Assembly: GCA_009995705.1 (NCBI GenBank)
Contig: JAADBR010000013.1
Location: 1-46,802, forward strand
DNA length: 46,802 nt
Source of the DNA: Microcystis aeruginosa W13-11
GTDB lineage: Bacteria > Cyanobacteriota > Cyanobacteriia > Cyanobacteriales > Microcystaceae
Reading direction: 5' to 3'
The first letter of the stretch is position 1; every line of letters begins with the position of its first letter. Made by a program: the position numbers and the translations under genes. Under the pieces are notes generated by a model. That model was not told where the DNA came from and did not search any database. It worked only from the letters and a program-made list of their open reading frames with translations. Shown in pieces: positions 16,748 to 26,895 of this stretch.

Positions 16748-17860
16748 TTAAAATGGTACGATCGATCCGCGCAGGGGAGCAAGACTTTGTAAAGCGTTTT
16801 CAGCCTTATCACGACTACTAAACGCGCCTATTTGCCAGACGGAACGACCTTTGTAGGAAGTGGGGAAAGCGTCGGGATAGAGAGAACGAACTTTGCTGCG
16901 ATCGCTCTCAGTTTTAGCTTCAATTACTACTTTAAACCCTTGGCGGCCACTATTGCCCATATTACCACTACTGGGATTAGCAGCTGGTCGGTTAAAAGTA
17001 ATTACATCCGATAAACTTCTCTGATTGCCTAGGTTGCGCGGCGGTGGTGGTGGTACAATTGCATTAGTATTCTGGGAATTGGGAGGAGTTAGGGGGGGTA
17101 AATTAGGGGTAACTGGGGACGGTGGGGTTAAATTTGGCTTTGGTACCGGATTAGTGACTACTGGCTGAGGATTGCTCTCCACTGCTGTTTGTGCAGCGGT
17201 AAAGGTATATTCTCGCACTTCGGGATTAGGGGAAGGATTAACTGGTGTTTCTGCTTTGACGGATTCTCTGGGGGGGGAATAACTATTACCCGCGAGTAAT
17301 TCCGGGGGAGGATTGAAACTGGGACTATCGGCAGTTAGATAGATATGACTGAGATTTTGACCGGCTAGACTGCGTTTAGTAAAGCGCCAGCCATCGATGA
17401 GATAAATTTGGATTAAACCAGTCCCTAAACCTTTTGTTCGTCCAATAATTACCTCTGATTGTCTGGGATTGCGGGGGGTTCCCACGAGGACTAATTCCCC
17501 GTTGCGTTGTACGATACGCAGCAGGTATTCTAAACCGTAATCTTTGCCCTGAATGCGAAGGGAATAACCGTTACTGTCGGTGGCCCGTTCACAACTGCCG
17601 GTAAAATCGAAATCGAGGAGGAGAGGCTGAACAATGGTCGGTTCTGTGCCATTTACCGCCCAACATTGGCGTTTTCGGGGGATTTGTTGCAAAATCAGTA
17701 AATCGTATTTACCATTACCGTAGGGACGGGCAATAGCGATAAAATCCTCTTGATTAACTTCTCGTTGTTCAAAGAGAGTTGCTTGACTCGGTGTCGTCAG
17801 GAGACAACCCCCCAGAAGTGAAAACAGTAGGGTAAATTTTAAGGATGATTTTAGATTCAT
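16748..17860 (-). CDS. Secreted DUF3747 protein with SPOR-like tail
   Basis: 370 residues. The signal peptide covers about 1-27 (LKFTLLFSLLGGCLLTTPSQA, cleaved after SQA). Residues about 30-190 form the cyanobacterial DUF3747 domain (FEQREVNQEDFIAIARPYG, paired cysteines in RKRQCW and TGSCERA). A Pro/Asn-rich linker follows (about 195-300). The last 70 residues (FKVVIEAKTESDRSKVRSL, then VWQIGAFSSRDKAENALQSL) have the look of a SPOR peptidoglycan-binding repeat. Exact function is unknown. An envelope or cell-wall role is inferred from export and the tail. Confidence 0.87.
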   Translation of the reverse strand: MNLKSSLKFTLLFSLLGGCLLTTPSQATLFEQREVNQEDFIAIARPYGNGKYDLLILQQIPRKRQCWAVNGTEPTIVQPLLLDFDFTGSCERATDSNGYSLRIQGKDYGLEYLLRIVQRNGELVLVGTPRNPRQSEVIIGRTKGLGTGLIQIYLIDGWRFTKRSLAGQNLSHIYLTADSPSFNPPPELLAGNSYSPPRESVKAETPVNPSPNPEVREYTFTAAQTAVESNPQPVVTNPVPKPNLTPPSPVTPNLPPLTPPNSQNTNAIVPPPPPRNLGNQRSLSDVITFNRPAANPSSGNMGNSGRQGFKVVIEAKTESDRSKVRSLYPDAFPTSYKGRSVWQIGAFSSRDKAENALQSLAPLRGSIVPF

Positions 17861-18013
17861 AAATAGGGAGCCTTGTTATGGGGATCGTACTTGCATTTAT
17901 TTTATCGATTTAGACGCAAGCGAGAGAATTTTGTTTTCTGGGAAGAGACTCGACCTAATCCACAGTAGGATAGAGATTGCTAAAAATTGACCCTTGAGTA
18001 GAGTGGCAACAAG

Positions 18014-19363
18014 ATGGCGAAAGCGGCGATTATTGGATTGGGAAAATCGGGAATAGCAGCGGCAAGATGCTTAAAACGGGATGGTTGGCAGGTGACATTA
18101 AGCGATCGCTCCGATTCTCCCAGTTTACAAGCAACCAAAACCAATCTGGAAAGAGAAGGAATTATTGTCAATCTTGGTCAAAATCTCAGTCTAGAGGCTT
18201 CGGACTTGCCTAATCTTATCGTGGTTAGCCCCGGCGTGCCTTGGGATGCCCCGATTTTAATTACTGCCAGAGAAAAAGGCATCGAGACGATCGGAGAATT
18301 AGAATTAGCTTGGCGTTATCTGCAATCTTCTCCTTGGTTGGGGATTACGGGAACTAACGGCAAAACCACCACTACCGCCCTCTGTGCCGCTATTTTTCAA
18401 AAAGCGGGGTTAAATGCCCCTTCCTGCGGTAATATCGGCTATGCCGCCTGTGAATTGGCTTTAAAAGCCGATAAATACGATTGGATTATTGCGGAGATTA
18501 GTAGTTATCAGATCGAGTCCAGTGGGGATTTAGCACCGAAAATCGGCATCTGGACAACTTTTACCCCCGATCACCTCAGTCGTCATCAAACCCTGGAAAA
18601 TTATTATCAGATTAAAGCCTCTTTACTGCAAAGAAGCGATCGCCAAATCCTCAACGGTGATGATCCCTATCTGCGTCAAATTGGTGTTAGTCAATGGCAA
18701 CAAGCTTACTGGACTTCTGTGAAAGGCAAAGATGCGCTTTTGGGCGATCCTAGTCGTGGTGTTTATCTGCAAGATAACTGGATCGTGGCTTTTGGCGAAT
18801 TAATTGCTCCGGTTAATCTCCTGAAAATGGTCGGTAGTCACAATCAGCAGAATTTGCTTATGGCTGTGGCCGCCGCTAGATTGGCAGCAATCGAGAAAAA
18901 AGCCATTGCCGAAGCGATCGCCACTTTTTCAGGGGTTGCCCATCGCTTAGAGTATATTTGTACTTACAAAGGACTAGACTTTATTAATGATAGTAAAGCA
19001 ACTAACTACGATGCCGCCGCAGTAGGCTTACAATCAGTACCCAGTCCGGCGATTTTAATTGCGGGAGGAGAAGCGAAAACAGGGGATGATCGGGCTTGGA
19101 TCGCTGAAATTAAGGCAAAAGTCGCCACTGTGCTGCTGATTGGTGACGCTGCCGCCGATTTTGCCCGTCGTTTACAGTCAGCAGGTTATCAAGACTATGA
19201 ATGTGTAGAGACGATGGACAGGGCAGTTCAACGGGCGGCTGAACTAGGACTGGCAAAAGCGGCTAAAGTGGTGTTATTATCCCCCGCTTGCGCTAGTTTT
19301 GACCAATACCAAAGTTTTGAACATCGCGGCGATCACTTTCGGCAATTGTCCTTACAGTTGTAG
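18014..19363 (+). CDS. murD: UDP-N-acetylmuramoyl-L-alanine--D-glutamate ligase
   Basis: Adds D-Glu to UDP-MurNAc-L-Ala in peptidoglycan precursor synthesis in the cytoplasm. 449 residues, the family length. A Rossmann-like start ([16 protein letters not shown]), ATP loop GTNGKTTT at 113-120, central [10 protein letters not shown] region, then [22 protein letters not shown] marking the C-terminal ligase domain, and [22 protein letters not shown] near the end. Stands alone on the plus strand after a divergent DUF3747 gene. murF lies 17 kb away, so the genes are not clustered as in E. coli. Confidence 0.97.
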   Translation: MAKAAIIGLGKSGIAAARCLKRDGWQVTLSDRSDSPSLQATKTNLEREGIIVNLGQNLSLEASDLPNLIVVSPGVPWDAPILITAREKGIETIGELELAWRYLQSSPWLGITGTNGKTTTTALCAAIFQKAGLNAPSCGNIGYAACELALKADKYDWIIAEISSYQIESSGDLAPKIGIWTTFTPDHLSRHQTLENYYQIKASLLQRSDRQILNGDDPYLRQIGVSQWQQAYWTSVKGKDALLGDPSRGVYLQDNWIVAFGELIAPVNLLKMVGSHNQQNLLMAVAAARLAAIEKKAIAEAIATFSGVAHRLEYICTYKGLDFINDSKATNYDAAAVGLQSVPSPAILIAGGEAKTGDDRAWIAEIKAKVATVLLIGDAAADFARRLQSAGYQDYECVETMDRAVQRAAELGLAKAAKVVLLSPACASFDQYQSFEHRGDHFRQLSLQL

Positions 19364-19364
19364 G

Positions 19365-19413
19365 GAGATGGGGGAATGGGGAAGTGGGGAATTTCAACTA
19401 AAACCCTAAAACT
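19365..19413. repeat. G-rich dispersed repeat, copy A
   Basis: The tract after the murD stop holds GGGGG, GGGG and GGGG runs followed by AATTTCAACTAAAACCCTAA. Its reverse complement matches 32797-32829 (GGGTTTTAGTTGAATTTCCT then CATTTCCCCATTC) with few changes. It is a small dispersed repeat, possibly acting as transcript-end structure. Confidence 0.55.
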
Positions 19414-19519
19414 GTCTTGCCGACGGCTAAGACGCAATTTTTGTTGCCAAAGATACTATTTTTTGGCTAAGTTGGGTAAGATCAGGAGGAGTTAACCAAA
19501 AAAATTAAGAGAAAAAAAC

Positions 19520-22171
19520 GTGCTGGGATCGTCCTTCCGCCTTGATCATCTTTTTAACAAGCCCCTAATTGTCTGTCTTTTGTCCTGTGTGGGTGTCCTG
19601 CTACCGATCCCAGTTTTAGCGACACCGGTGGCAGTGTTAAAAAGTCAAGAAAATGCCAATCAATGGACAGCCATCACCGAACGTTTGCAAAATGTCGGGG
19701 TTAATTACTGCATTCTCCAGAGTAATCAGTGGCAAAGCGACGCGGATTTAGATAAAATTAAGGTTTTAATCATCCCCAACGTTGAGACTATTTCCGGTTT
19801 ACAAGCTGATGTCTTGAGTCGTTGGCTGAATCGCGGTGGTAAAATTATCGTCACAGGTCCGGCGGGGAATCTTTCGGAACCTGCTGTGCGTAATCAACTG
19901 CGATCGCTATTTGGGGCTTACTGGGCCTATCCCCACCCTCAAGCTTACACCCTGCGACCGACTAATTTAGGCGAACTGAAAAACCAAAAACCTTTAGCCA
20001 GCAGTCTCCTCGGTGGTGTGGTTATCCCCACGGGAATTAATAGCCAAACCGTTGCCGTCTGGGGGGCACGCAATAATCCCCCTGCCGTTGTCCTCAATAA
20101 TAACTCGATCTTTCTCGGTTGGCGCTGGGGTAGCGATGCCGTGGCTAATCTCGCCCTCGATAGCGCTTGGCTAGAAACCGCCCTGCAACGCTACGGCATT
20201 AATCGCAGTTCTTCTCCTGGCACAATTGCGCCCTATTGTCAAGGACAATCAACAATAGTTAATAATATTAATAATACCCCAACAGCGATCTCGCGTAGCG
20301 AGCGCGTTGCGACCGCACCCCGTCGCCCTCTACCCCAGATTGCAGAAAATCCCCCCAGGGAAACGGCGAGATTAAGTCCGAGTACCGAGGCAATTCCCCC
20401 CAGAGCGAGCCTAACTTCTCAACAAATTAGCCAGATGACGGCAGAATTGCAGGGATTAATCGGGCGTTATGGGGCGACTCTCTTAGCTTTAGAAGCCAGT
20501 AATAATAACACTTTAACTACCGATAAATCCCTAGCACAAGCATTTCATAATCGGGCAAAAAATTCCCCCACCTCGGATGGGGCGAGACGATTCCGTTTAG
20601 CCCTGGAAAGTGCCCAAGGAACCTTAAATAATTTTCAGAATTTAATCGCTCAGGGGGACTATACCCAAGCGCGGGAATTTTGGTTACAAGCGCGGCGAAA
20701 TCTTTGGGATAATTATCCCACTAATCGACAATTTGCCCAACCAGAAATACGGGCAATGTGGTTAGATCGAGGCACGATCGTACAAGCTAAAAACGAGGAG
20801 GATTTAGGTAAAGTATTTGATCGCATGGCGGCAGCGGGTATTAATGTAGTCTTTTTCGAGACAGTTAATGCTAGTTATACTATTTATCCCAGTCAAGTTG
20901 CCCCCGAACAAAACCCTTTAACTAGAGGTTGGGACCCCCTCAAAGTTGCCGTTAAATTAGCCCATGAACGCAATATGGAAATCCACGCCTGGGTGTGGGT
21001 TTTTGCGGCGGCTAATCAAGCTCATAATAAAGTATTAGAGCAACCATTAGATTATCTCGGTCCAGTTTTATCGCGTAATCCCGATTGGGGTGCAACTAAT
21101 AAAAGTGGTGGTTCTTTTGATTACAGTCAAGGCACGAAAAAGGCCTTTTTTGATCCTGCTAATCCCGAAGTACAGAACTATCTTTTATCTCTTTACGAGG
21201 AAATTGTCAAGAATTACGATGTGGATGGCTTGCAGTTAGATTATATTCGTTATCCCTTCCAGAGTCAAGATTCTAATCAAACCTATGGTTATGGTAAATC
21301 CAGCCGTTGGTTATTTAAACAAATGACAGGAGTTGATCCCATTACTTTAAATCCTCGGGGTGCTTTATGGGAACAGTGGACTGGCTTTAAAATCCGTCAG
21401 GTTGATACTTTTGTCTCGCAGGTTTCTACTCGTTTAAAACAGATTCGTCCCCACTTAAAAATGTCAGCGGCGGTGTTTCCCTTAGAACAAAAAGAACGGT
21501 TATATCGCATTCAGCAAAACTGGGAAGAATGGGGACAAAATCGATGGATAGATATGATATTTTTAATGACTTATGCTCTCGATACAGGGACTTTAGAAGA
21601 TAAAACTAAGTCTTTATTTGATCGCCAAATTGCAGGAAATGCTCTGATTATACCCGGTATCCGTCTGTTAAAAGTACCCGATCAAGTAACCATCGATCAA
21701 CTACAATTTATTCGCAATCTTCCCACTTCGGGATTCGCTCTTTTTGCCACAGAAAATCTCAATCCCAACCTGCAAACAATTCTGAATCGCATTCAGGGAT
21801 CGATAATTAAGAAAAAAGCTGAACCTTTACCCCACCGTCAACCCTTTAAAACGGCAGCGGCGCGGTTTAATTCTCTGCGTCAAGAGTGGAGTTTTTTAAT
21901 AGTTAATAATTTATGGGCAATGGAGGAGCGAACCTTAAAAACTTGGGGGCAAGAAGTGGACGAAATGGCTAATCTATTAGAACAATTAGCTACTAATCCT
22001 AGCCCTCGCAATTTGACTTTAACTCAAAATGCCCTAAAGCGATTTAGCTATCAATTTAAATCTGTGATGTCCAGACAAAAAGATCTATCTGCCTATCAAG
22101 TACAAGTCTGGGAAAATCGCCTCGCAACCCTACAAAGTCTCCTAAGTTATGGTCAAAGGGTTGAGTTTTAA
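19520..22171 (+). CDS. Secreted GH10-like glycosyl hydrolase (DUF187/YngK type)
   Basis: 883 residues with GTG start. Signal peptide about 1-35 (FNKPLIVCLLSCVGVLLPIPVLA). Residues about 36-230 look like a glutamine-amidotransferase-fold sensor (VLIIPNVETISGLQADVLSRW, GGKIIVTGPAGNL). A low-complexity linker of about 240-305 contains an inserted palindromic repeat. The catalytic-type barrel starts at about 410 (IRAMWLDRGTIVQAKNEEDL, INVVFFETVNASYTIYPSQ, EIHAWVWVFAAANQAHN, VDGLQLDYIRYPFQ, IDMIFLMTYALDTGTL), matching the GHL10 family thought to act on envelope glycans or peptidoglycan. The C-terminal 150 residues are helical. The ribosome binding site is weak, and the start is chosen to keep the whole signal peptide. 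Confidence 0.88.
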   Translation: MLGSSFRLDHLFNKPLIVCLLSCVGVLLPIPVLATPVAVLKSQENANQWTAITERLQNVGVNYCILQSNQWQSDADLDKIKVLIIPNVETISGLQADVLSRWLNRGGKIIVTGPAGNLSEPAVRNQLRSLFGAYWAYPHPQAYTLRPTNLGELKNQKPLASSLLGGVVIPTGINSQTVAVWGARNNPPAVVLNNNSIFLGWRWGSDAVANLALDSAWLETALQRYGINRSSSPGTIAPYCQGQSTIVNNINNTPTAISRSERVATAPRRPLPQIAENPPRETARLSPSTEAIPPRASLTSQQISQMTAELQGLIGRYGATLLALEASNNNTLTTDKSLAQAFHNRAKNSPTSDGARRFRLALESAQGTLNNFQNLIAQGDYTQAREFWLQARRNLWDNYPTNRQFAQPEIRAMWLDRGTIVQAKNEEDLGKVFDRMAAAGINVVFFETVNASYTIYPSQVAPEQNPLTRGWDPLKVAVKLAHERNMEIHAWVWVFAAANQAHNKVLEQPLDYLGPVLSRNPDWGATNKSGGSFDYSQGTKKAFFDPANPEVQNYLLSLYEEIVKNYDVDGLQLDYIRYPFQSQDSNQTYGYGKSSRWLFKQMTGVDPITLNPRGALWEQWTGFKIRQVDTFVSQVSTRLKQIRPHLKMSAAVFPLEQKERLYRIQQNWEEWGQNRWIDMIFLMTYALDTGTLEDKTKSLFDRQIAGNALIIPGIRLLKVPDQVTIDQLQFIRNLPTSGFALFATENLNPNLQTILNRIQGSIIKKKAEPLPHRQPFKTAAARFNSLRQEWSFLIVNNLWAMEERTLKTWGQEVDEMANLLEQLATNPSPRNLTLTQNALKRFSYQFKSVMSRQKDLSAYQVQVWENRLATLQSLLSYGQRVEF
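20285..20316. repeat. Palindromic interspersed repeat inside a coding linker
   Basis: GCGATCTCGCGTAGCGAGCG continues as CGTTGCGACCGC. It includes the hairpin CTCGC-GTA-GCGAG (20290-20302). It encodes AISRSERVATAP in frame, within the linker of the secreted hydrolase. The base composition and palindromic layout differ sharply from the AT-rich flanks (AATAATATTAATAATACCCC just before), as expected of an inserted HIP1-related cyanobacterial repeat. Confidence 0.6.
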
Positions 22172-22301
22172 GTAGTCGTGCAGAATTAATTTCCCAGTAG
22201 AGATAGGCCCTCTGGCAAGAGACAGCCATCAGTTGTTTTATCCCTACTCCCCTGCTCCCTAATCTGTTTACCAACCCCCAAAACCCGATGAAAATAAAAG
22301 A

Positions 22302-22332
22302 CAGCCAGAAGCCTTTGTTCAGCTTCTGACTG
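22302..22332 (-). terminator. Intrinsic terminator of rpsU
   Basis: On the minus strand CAGTCAGAAGC and GCTTCTGGCTG form an 11-bp stem (one mismatch, 9-base loop), followed by TCTTTTATTTTC. It begins 9 bases after the rpsU stop codon. Confidence 0.88.
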
Positions 22333-22340
22333 GCGGAATT

Positions 22341-22523
22341 TTAACGACGACGGGTTCTTTGTCGTCTTCGGGCTACTGCTTTACGCTTTCTCTTTTCTTG
22401 AGGGGTTTCAAAAAATTGATGCTTTTTGATATCCGCATAAATTCCCGCTTTCGCTACCTGTCGCTTAAAACGACGTAGGGCTGATTCGATCGCCTCGTTC
22501 TGACCAACTACCACTTGGGTCAT
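22341..22523 (-). CDS. rpsU: Ribosomal protein bS21
   Basis: 60 residues, matching bS21 of the 30S subunit, which sits near the anti-Shine-Dalgarno end of 16S rRNA and helps initiation. Signature [17 protein letters not shown], then [19 protein letters not shown] and a run of arginines. The ribosome binding site is GGAGG upstream of ATG (plus-strand CACCTCC at 22531-22537). Single gene with its own terminator. The 172 bases upstream to the next gene should hold its promoter. Confidence 0.97.
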   Translation of the reverse strand: MTQVVVGQNEAIESALRRFKRQVAKAGIYADIKKHQFFETPQEKRKRKAVARRRQRTRRR

Positions 22524-22695
22524 TAACCTAATTCACCTCCTGTAACTGCTCTCTGCCTAAAAAATGCTAACTTCTCATTGTAGCACAATCTAGCGTGAAA
22601 ATTGATCAACGCGGCTATTAATTAAGGAGAAATTTAACGGGAGTCCCCTTGCTCCATTTAGATAGCTAATTTGCTGCTGTTAGCAATTATAGCTC

Positions 22696-24201
22696 TCAAA
22701 AGGGAGTGGGAATGATTAGATCAAGTTTCGTTTCGGTCTGAGGATGGCGAAAAGATAATTGTTTAGCGTGTAGGTACAAACGGTCGGACTGCTTACCATT
22801 ATACAAGAGATCGCCTAAAATTCCTATCCCTAATCCCGCTTGACTATGCACACGAATTTGATGGGTTCTTCCCGTGTAGGGAATAAATTCGAGGCGAGAA
22901 TAATTGCCTTCTTTACCGATAACTTTAAAATAGGTTTGACTAGCTTTTCCCCTTTGCCAATCCACAGTTTGATAGGGTCGATTTTGCGGATTTCCCCAGA
23001 GAGGTAGATCAATTATACCCGATTCTCGCTCAATAATTTCTGATAATATAGCTTCGTAGATTTTCTCCACTTCTCGCCGTTGAAATTGTTGGGATAAACA
23101 ACGATAAATATCTAAATTTTTAGCTAGTAATAATATACCAGAAGTTTCTCGGTCTAAACGATGAAGGGGAATGAGATTTTTTCCTTGACGACGAAACCGA
23201 TTAACCACAGCATCTTGACTATCTTGATAACGTCCTGCTACCGATAATAATCCTGCGGGTTTATTAATAGCAATTATTCCCTCGTCTTCGTAGATAATTT
23301 CTGGGGATGAACGTAAACCAGAGAGTAAAAAACCCATGAGAGGTTGACATCTTTCCTGACAAGCGCCATAAAATTCTCCCTGTTTTCTATCTCGATTCGA
23401 TTCTCCCCACCAAAATTCGGCCATAGCGACAGGTTTTAATCCTTTCATGGCGGCATAATTTAATAATTTTGGGGCGCAACATTCTCCTGTTCCTGTGGGT
23501 AACAAATTACTGCCCATCAATTTAGCTAAGGAGAGAGATTGTCCAGAAAAATTATTTAAACAGTAGGATTGATACAGCAATTCCTGTAACTGTTTGGAGA
23601 GGTTTCTACGCTGTTGCTTAAGTTCAATAATTCTCTGATTGGCTAAGTTTATTTTCTCAATTAAGGGTTCTAAAACTTGTTTTTGTTCCTGTTTTAATTG
23701 CTTTCTTGCTCTTTTTTCCTGACGACTGAGATTATTTAACTTTTCTAATTCCTCTGAGTTTAAATCTACTAAATTTCTTAATCTATCTCGTTCCTGTTTA
23801 TTGCTTTGATGTTGTTGCTGTAAAGCTTGGATTTTGCGCTCAAAATTTGCTTGATTGAGTCGATATAAATTATGTTCTGGGATTGATTGTAGGGTGATAA
23901 TTTCCTGTTTAATTGTCTCTAAAAGTTGCAAAACGCGCTTTTCTTCCAGCACAATTTTTTCTCTCCCCACTAGAGATGGAACCCAGCCAGCAGCTTCTCC
24001 CTGTCCAGAAAAAGCTTTTAAAATTTCTATTTTGCCATCGGCATTTTCTCCTAACAAAATGCCATACATTTTGCCTTGAGGATTGGTGATAGTTGTCATC
24101 AAATCTTGGGCGATTTTTTCAGCCAAAAGAGTGCGAGGCAAGCGCAATAACTCGCCCGTTTCGGGACAAATTCCTTGATAATAATAAGTAACTTCCTTCA
24201 C
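22696..24201 (-). CDS. RluA-family pseudouridine synthase with coiled-coil insertion
   Basis: 501 residues, GTG start. The C-terminal catalytic domain (about 298-501) has the RluA motif HRLDRETSGILLLAKN (347-362, catalytic Asp350), then GRTHQIRVHSQAGLGIGILGD. It converts uridine to pseudouridine in rRNA or tRNA. Unusually, the first 290 residues hold a start domain (about 1-100), a long charged coiled coil (about 110-210, Gln/Lys/Arg/Glu-rich) and a Cys-containing linker (GECCAPKLLNYA, CQERCQPLMG). This N-terminal layout is shared by a subset of RluA-like proteins, and its substrate is not known to me. Directly downstream of sufS on the same strand with a 34-base gap, so it may be co-transcribed. 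Confidence 0.85.
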   Translation of the reverse strand: MKEVTYYYQGICPETGELLRLPRTLLAEKIAQDLMTTITNPQGKMYGILLGENADGKIEILKAFSGQGEAAGWVPSLVGREKIVLEEKRVLQLLETIKQEIITLQSIPEHNLYRLNQANFERKIQALQQQHQSNKQERDRLRNLVDLNSEELEKLNNLSRQEKRARKQLKQEQKQVLEPLIEKINLANQRIIELKQQRRNLSKQLQELLYQSYCLNNFSGQSLSLAKLMGSNLLPTGTGECCAPKLLNYAAMKGLKPVAMAEFWWGESNRDRKQGEFYGACQERCQPLMGFLLSGLRSSPEIIYEDEGIIAINKPAGLLSVAGRYQDSQDAVVNRFRRQGKNLIPLHRLDRETSGILLLAKNLDIYRCLSQQFQRREVEKIYEAILSEIIERESGIIDLPLWGNPQNRPYQTVDWQRGKASQTYFKVIGKEGNYSRLEFIPYTGRTHQIRVHSQAGLGIGILGDLLYNGKQSDRLYLHAKQLSFRHPQTETKLDLIIPTPF

Positions 24202-24235
24202 TCTTTAAGAACAGGAAAAGGGGCCAGAGATACCC

Positions 24236-25498
24236 CTAAGAAAAACAATTGGCAAAGAAATCGATAGTTTCCTGTAGGGCGACAATAAAGCTATCAATTT
24301 CTTCGCGGGTGTTATAAAAATATAGACTTGCCCGCGCGCTGCCGGAAGCATCAAAAAGGCGATGTAGAGGTTGGGTACAGTGATGGCCAGAACGAATAGC
24401 GATTCCTTCTTGGTCTAATAAAGTAGCTAAATCACTAGCATGAATCCCTTCCACATTAAAGGCGGCTAAACCAGCCCGACCTTGGCCCGTTAAACTAGGT
24501 GATGGCCCGTAAATTCTTAAACCCTCAATTTCTCCTAATTTTTTGAATAAATGGGCGGTTAATTCTTCTTCGTAGGCATGAATATTATCCATCCCTAAAC
24601 CCATTAAATATTCTACCGCAGCACCGAGAGCAATCGCTTCGCCGATAGCGGGGGTTCCGGCTTCAAATTTGTGGGGCAGTTCGGCACAGGTAAAATGGTC
24701 TAAATAGACTTCCGCAATCATTTCGCCACCACCAAAAAAGGGCGGCATTGCCTCTAAAATAGCCTCTTTGCCGTACAAAAATCCAATACCGGTGGGGGCG
24801 CACATTTTATGACCACTAGCCACCAACCAATCACAATCTATGGACTGCACATCAAGGGCTAAATGGGGGACACTTTGACAGGCATCAATTAATACTTTCG
24901 CACCGACTTGATGGGCAAGGCTGACTATTTCGGCAACGGGATTAATACAGCCTAATGTGTTGGAAACATGGAGGACAGCAACTAATTTAGTTTTCTCAGA
25001 TAACAAGGATTTATATTGTTCTAAATCAAAGCTTTCGTCGCTGGTTAATTGCACATATTTAATCACCGCCCCCGTCTTTTGGCAGACAATTTGCCAGGGG
25101 ATTAAATTACTGTGGTGTTCCATCACCGAGAGAATAATTTCATCCCCTGCTTTCAGGGTATTTAATGCCCAACTGTAGGCGACTAAATTAATCGCTTCCG
25201 TGGCGTTGCGAGTATAGACAATTTCCTGACGAGAAGCGGCATTAATAAACCTAGCCACCTTATCTCTGGCTCCTTCGTAGGCTTCCGTTGCCCGGACACT
25301 TAAAGTATGCGCCCCCCGATGCACATTAGCGTTATCTTTTTCGTAATAGTTTCGCAGGGTTTCTAATACTTGAATCGGTTTTTGGGAAGTGGCGGCACTA
25401 TCGAGATAGATAAGGGGTTTATCGTGTACGGTTTGATGGAGGATAGGGAAATCGGCGCGGACTTTTTGGGCGAGGGTTTTTTCTTGGATAATTGTCAT
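24236..25498 (-). CDS. sufS: Cysteine desulfurase SufS
   Basis: 420 residues, PLP-dependent. Takes sulfur from cysteine for Fe-S clusters. PLP lysine Lys231 in [18 protein letters not shown] and the catalytic Cys374 in [10 protein letters not shown] mark a group II (SufS/CsdA) enzyme. The start ATG follows sufD by 55 bases. Last suf gene of the operon (B-C-D-S in transcription order). SufE, its usual sulfur acceptor partner, is not in the window. Confidence 0.97.
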   Translation of the reverse strand: MTIIQEKTLAQKVRADFPILHQTVHDKPLIYLDSAATSQKPIQVLETLRNYYEKDNANVHRGAHTLSVRATEAYEGARDKVARFINAASRQEIVYTRNATEAINLVAYSWALNTLKAGDEIILSVMEHHSNLIPWQIVCQKTGAVIKYVQLTSDESFDLEQYKSLLSEKTKLVAVLHVSNTLGCINPVAEIVSLAHQVGAKVLIDACQSVPHLALDVQSIDCDWLVASGHKMCAPTGIGFLYGKEAILEAMPPFFGGGEMIAEVYLDHFTCAELPHKFEAGTPAIGEAIALGAAVEYLMGLGMDNIHAYEEELTAHLFKKLGEIEGLRIYGPSPSLTGQGRAGLAAFNVEGIHASDLATLLDQEGIAIRSGHHCTQPLHRLFDASGSARASLYFYNTREEIDSFIVALQETIDFFANCFS

Positions 25499-25553
25499 TT
25501 TAGTCAGGAGTCAGAGGGGTACTTTGGGCAGGTTGACACCCACCCCGGCAGAG

Positions 25554-26879
25554 TTATTCCACACTGCGACAGGCGACGCATTGCCCCAATCTTTGGCGGA
25601 GGGATTCTAGAGGAATTTTAGCTAAAATCTCGGCTGAGAAAGCATCAATTAACAAACTGCGGGCGGTGTCAGCACTTAAGCCCCGGCTTTGCAGATAGAA
25701 TAAATCATCGGCTTCCAGTTGGCTAATGGTTGCCCCGTGGGAACATTTGACGTTATCGGCGGTAATTTGTAATTCGGGTTTGGTGTTGACTCGTGCCTTG
25801 TTAGAAATTAACAAATTCCGATTTAACTGGGAGGCGTTGGTTAATTGGGCGGGTTTGGGGACAAACACCCTACCATTAAAGATGGCGTGAGCGCTACCAT
25901 CAACGATACATTTATGCAGTTGGTTGCTGATGCCGTGGGGATGGTTGAGATAGATGGCGCTGTGGGTATCGGCGGTTTGTTGTCCGGTAATCATGGCTAA
26001 TCCGTGCAGATTTGTCTCGGTTTGTTCTCCTTTTTGCAGGATATCGAGGTTATGACGGCAGAGTTTAGCGCCTAGATTTATCTCGTTAAGAGTGTAACGG
26101 CTATCACGCCCTTGTTCAATTATCGTGCGTCCGATGTGAAAACCATCTCCCGATTCCCGTTGTACTCTGGTATGGATGACCTCGGCGTTGGCTTCGAGGT
26201 AAATTTCCGTGACAGCGTTGGTAAAATAAGAGTAATTTACAGGTAAATCGGAGCAATATTCGGCTAAAGCCCCGTAATTCTCGATAATATTGACAATGGC
26301 TCCCTTTTCCGCCACGATTAGGCTATGGGGCTGATAAAAGCGGGGAATTTCCTCCACAACGGTGATAAATAGGAGATGTATGGGAGTTGTGACGACGGTG
26401 TTAGCGGTGACGTGAATTACTGCCACATCGCTTAAACCAGCTTGGTTGAGTGCGGTAAAAAATTCGGGTGTTTTTTCTTTGCCTAGATAGTTGACAAGAA
26501 CATCTTTTTGTGCATTGGCGAGATTGCTGACGCTGACACCGGGGGGTAAAGCGGAGATATCGGACAATTCAGGCTGATAAATGCCGTTAACGAAGACTAA
26601 ACGGCTGTTTTTGGCTTCGGGCAGTAAAAAAACAGCTAGGGCATTTTTATCGATTGTAACGGTTTGGGGGGCGCGAAAATCGATCGCCCAGAGCTGACTT
26701 AAATCGGTAAATTGCCATTCTTCATCTTTTCTGCCAGGAATGGCTAATTCTTGAGCTTTACTGGCTCCCGATTCTCTTAATTCGAGAATTTTACCGTTAT
26801 CGATAGTGGGAATCGTTTCTCGCGACAATTTTAACAATAATTCTCCTGATTGTTCAGGTTTCGTGATTATGGCTGTCAT
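25554..26879 (-). CDS. sufD: Fe-S assembly scaffold subunit SufD
   Basis: 441 residues. SufD pairs with SufB to form the scaffold on which SufC ATPase builds Fe-S clusters. Core beta-helix features are visible: IIENYGALAEYCSDLPVNYSY, then HIGRTIIEQGRDSRYTLNEI, then NHPHGISNQLHKCIVDGSAH and FNGRVFVPKPAQLTNASQ. The C-terminal CSHGATISQLEADDLFYLQS matches the SufBD family end. Separated from sufC by about 90 bases with a G-quadruplex-capable tract. Confidence 0.96.
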   Translation of the reverse strand: MTAIITKPEQSGELLLKLSRETIPTIDNGKILELRESGASKAQELAIPGRKDEEWQFTDLSQLWAIDFRAPQTVTIDKNALAVFLLPEAKNSRLVFVNGIYQPELSDISALPPGVSVSNLANAQKDVLVNYLGKEKTPEFFTALNQAGLSDVAVIHVTANTVVTTPIHLLFITVVEEIPRFYQPHSLIVAEKGAIVNIIENYGALAEYCSDLPVNYSYFTNAVTEIYLEANAEVIHTRVQRESGDGFHIGRTIIEQGRDSRYTLNEINLGAKLCRHNLDILQKGEQTETNLHGLAMITGQQTADTHSAIYLNHPHGISNQLHKCIVDGSAHAIFNGRVFVPKPAQLTNASQLNRNLLISNKARVNTKPELQITADNVKCSHGATISQLEADDLFYLQSRGLSADTARSLLIDAFSAEILAKIPLESLRQRLGQCVACRSVE

Positions 26880-26895
26880 TGGTAGGAGGGGATGT

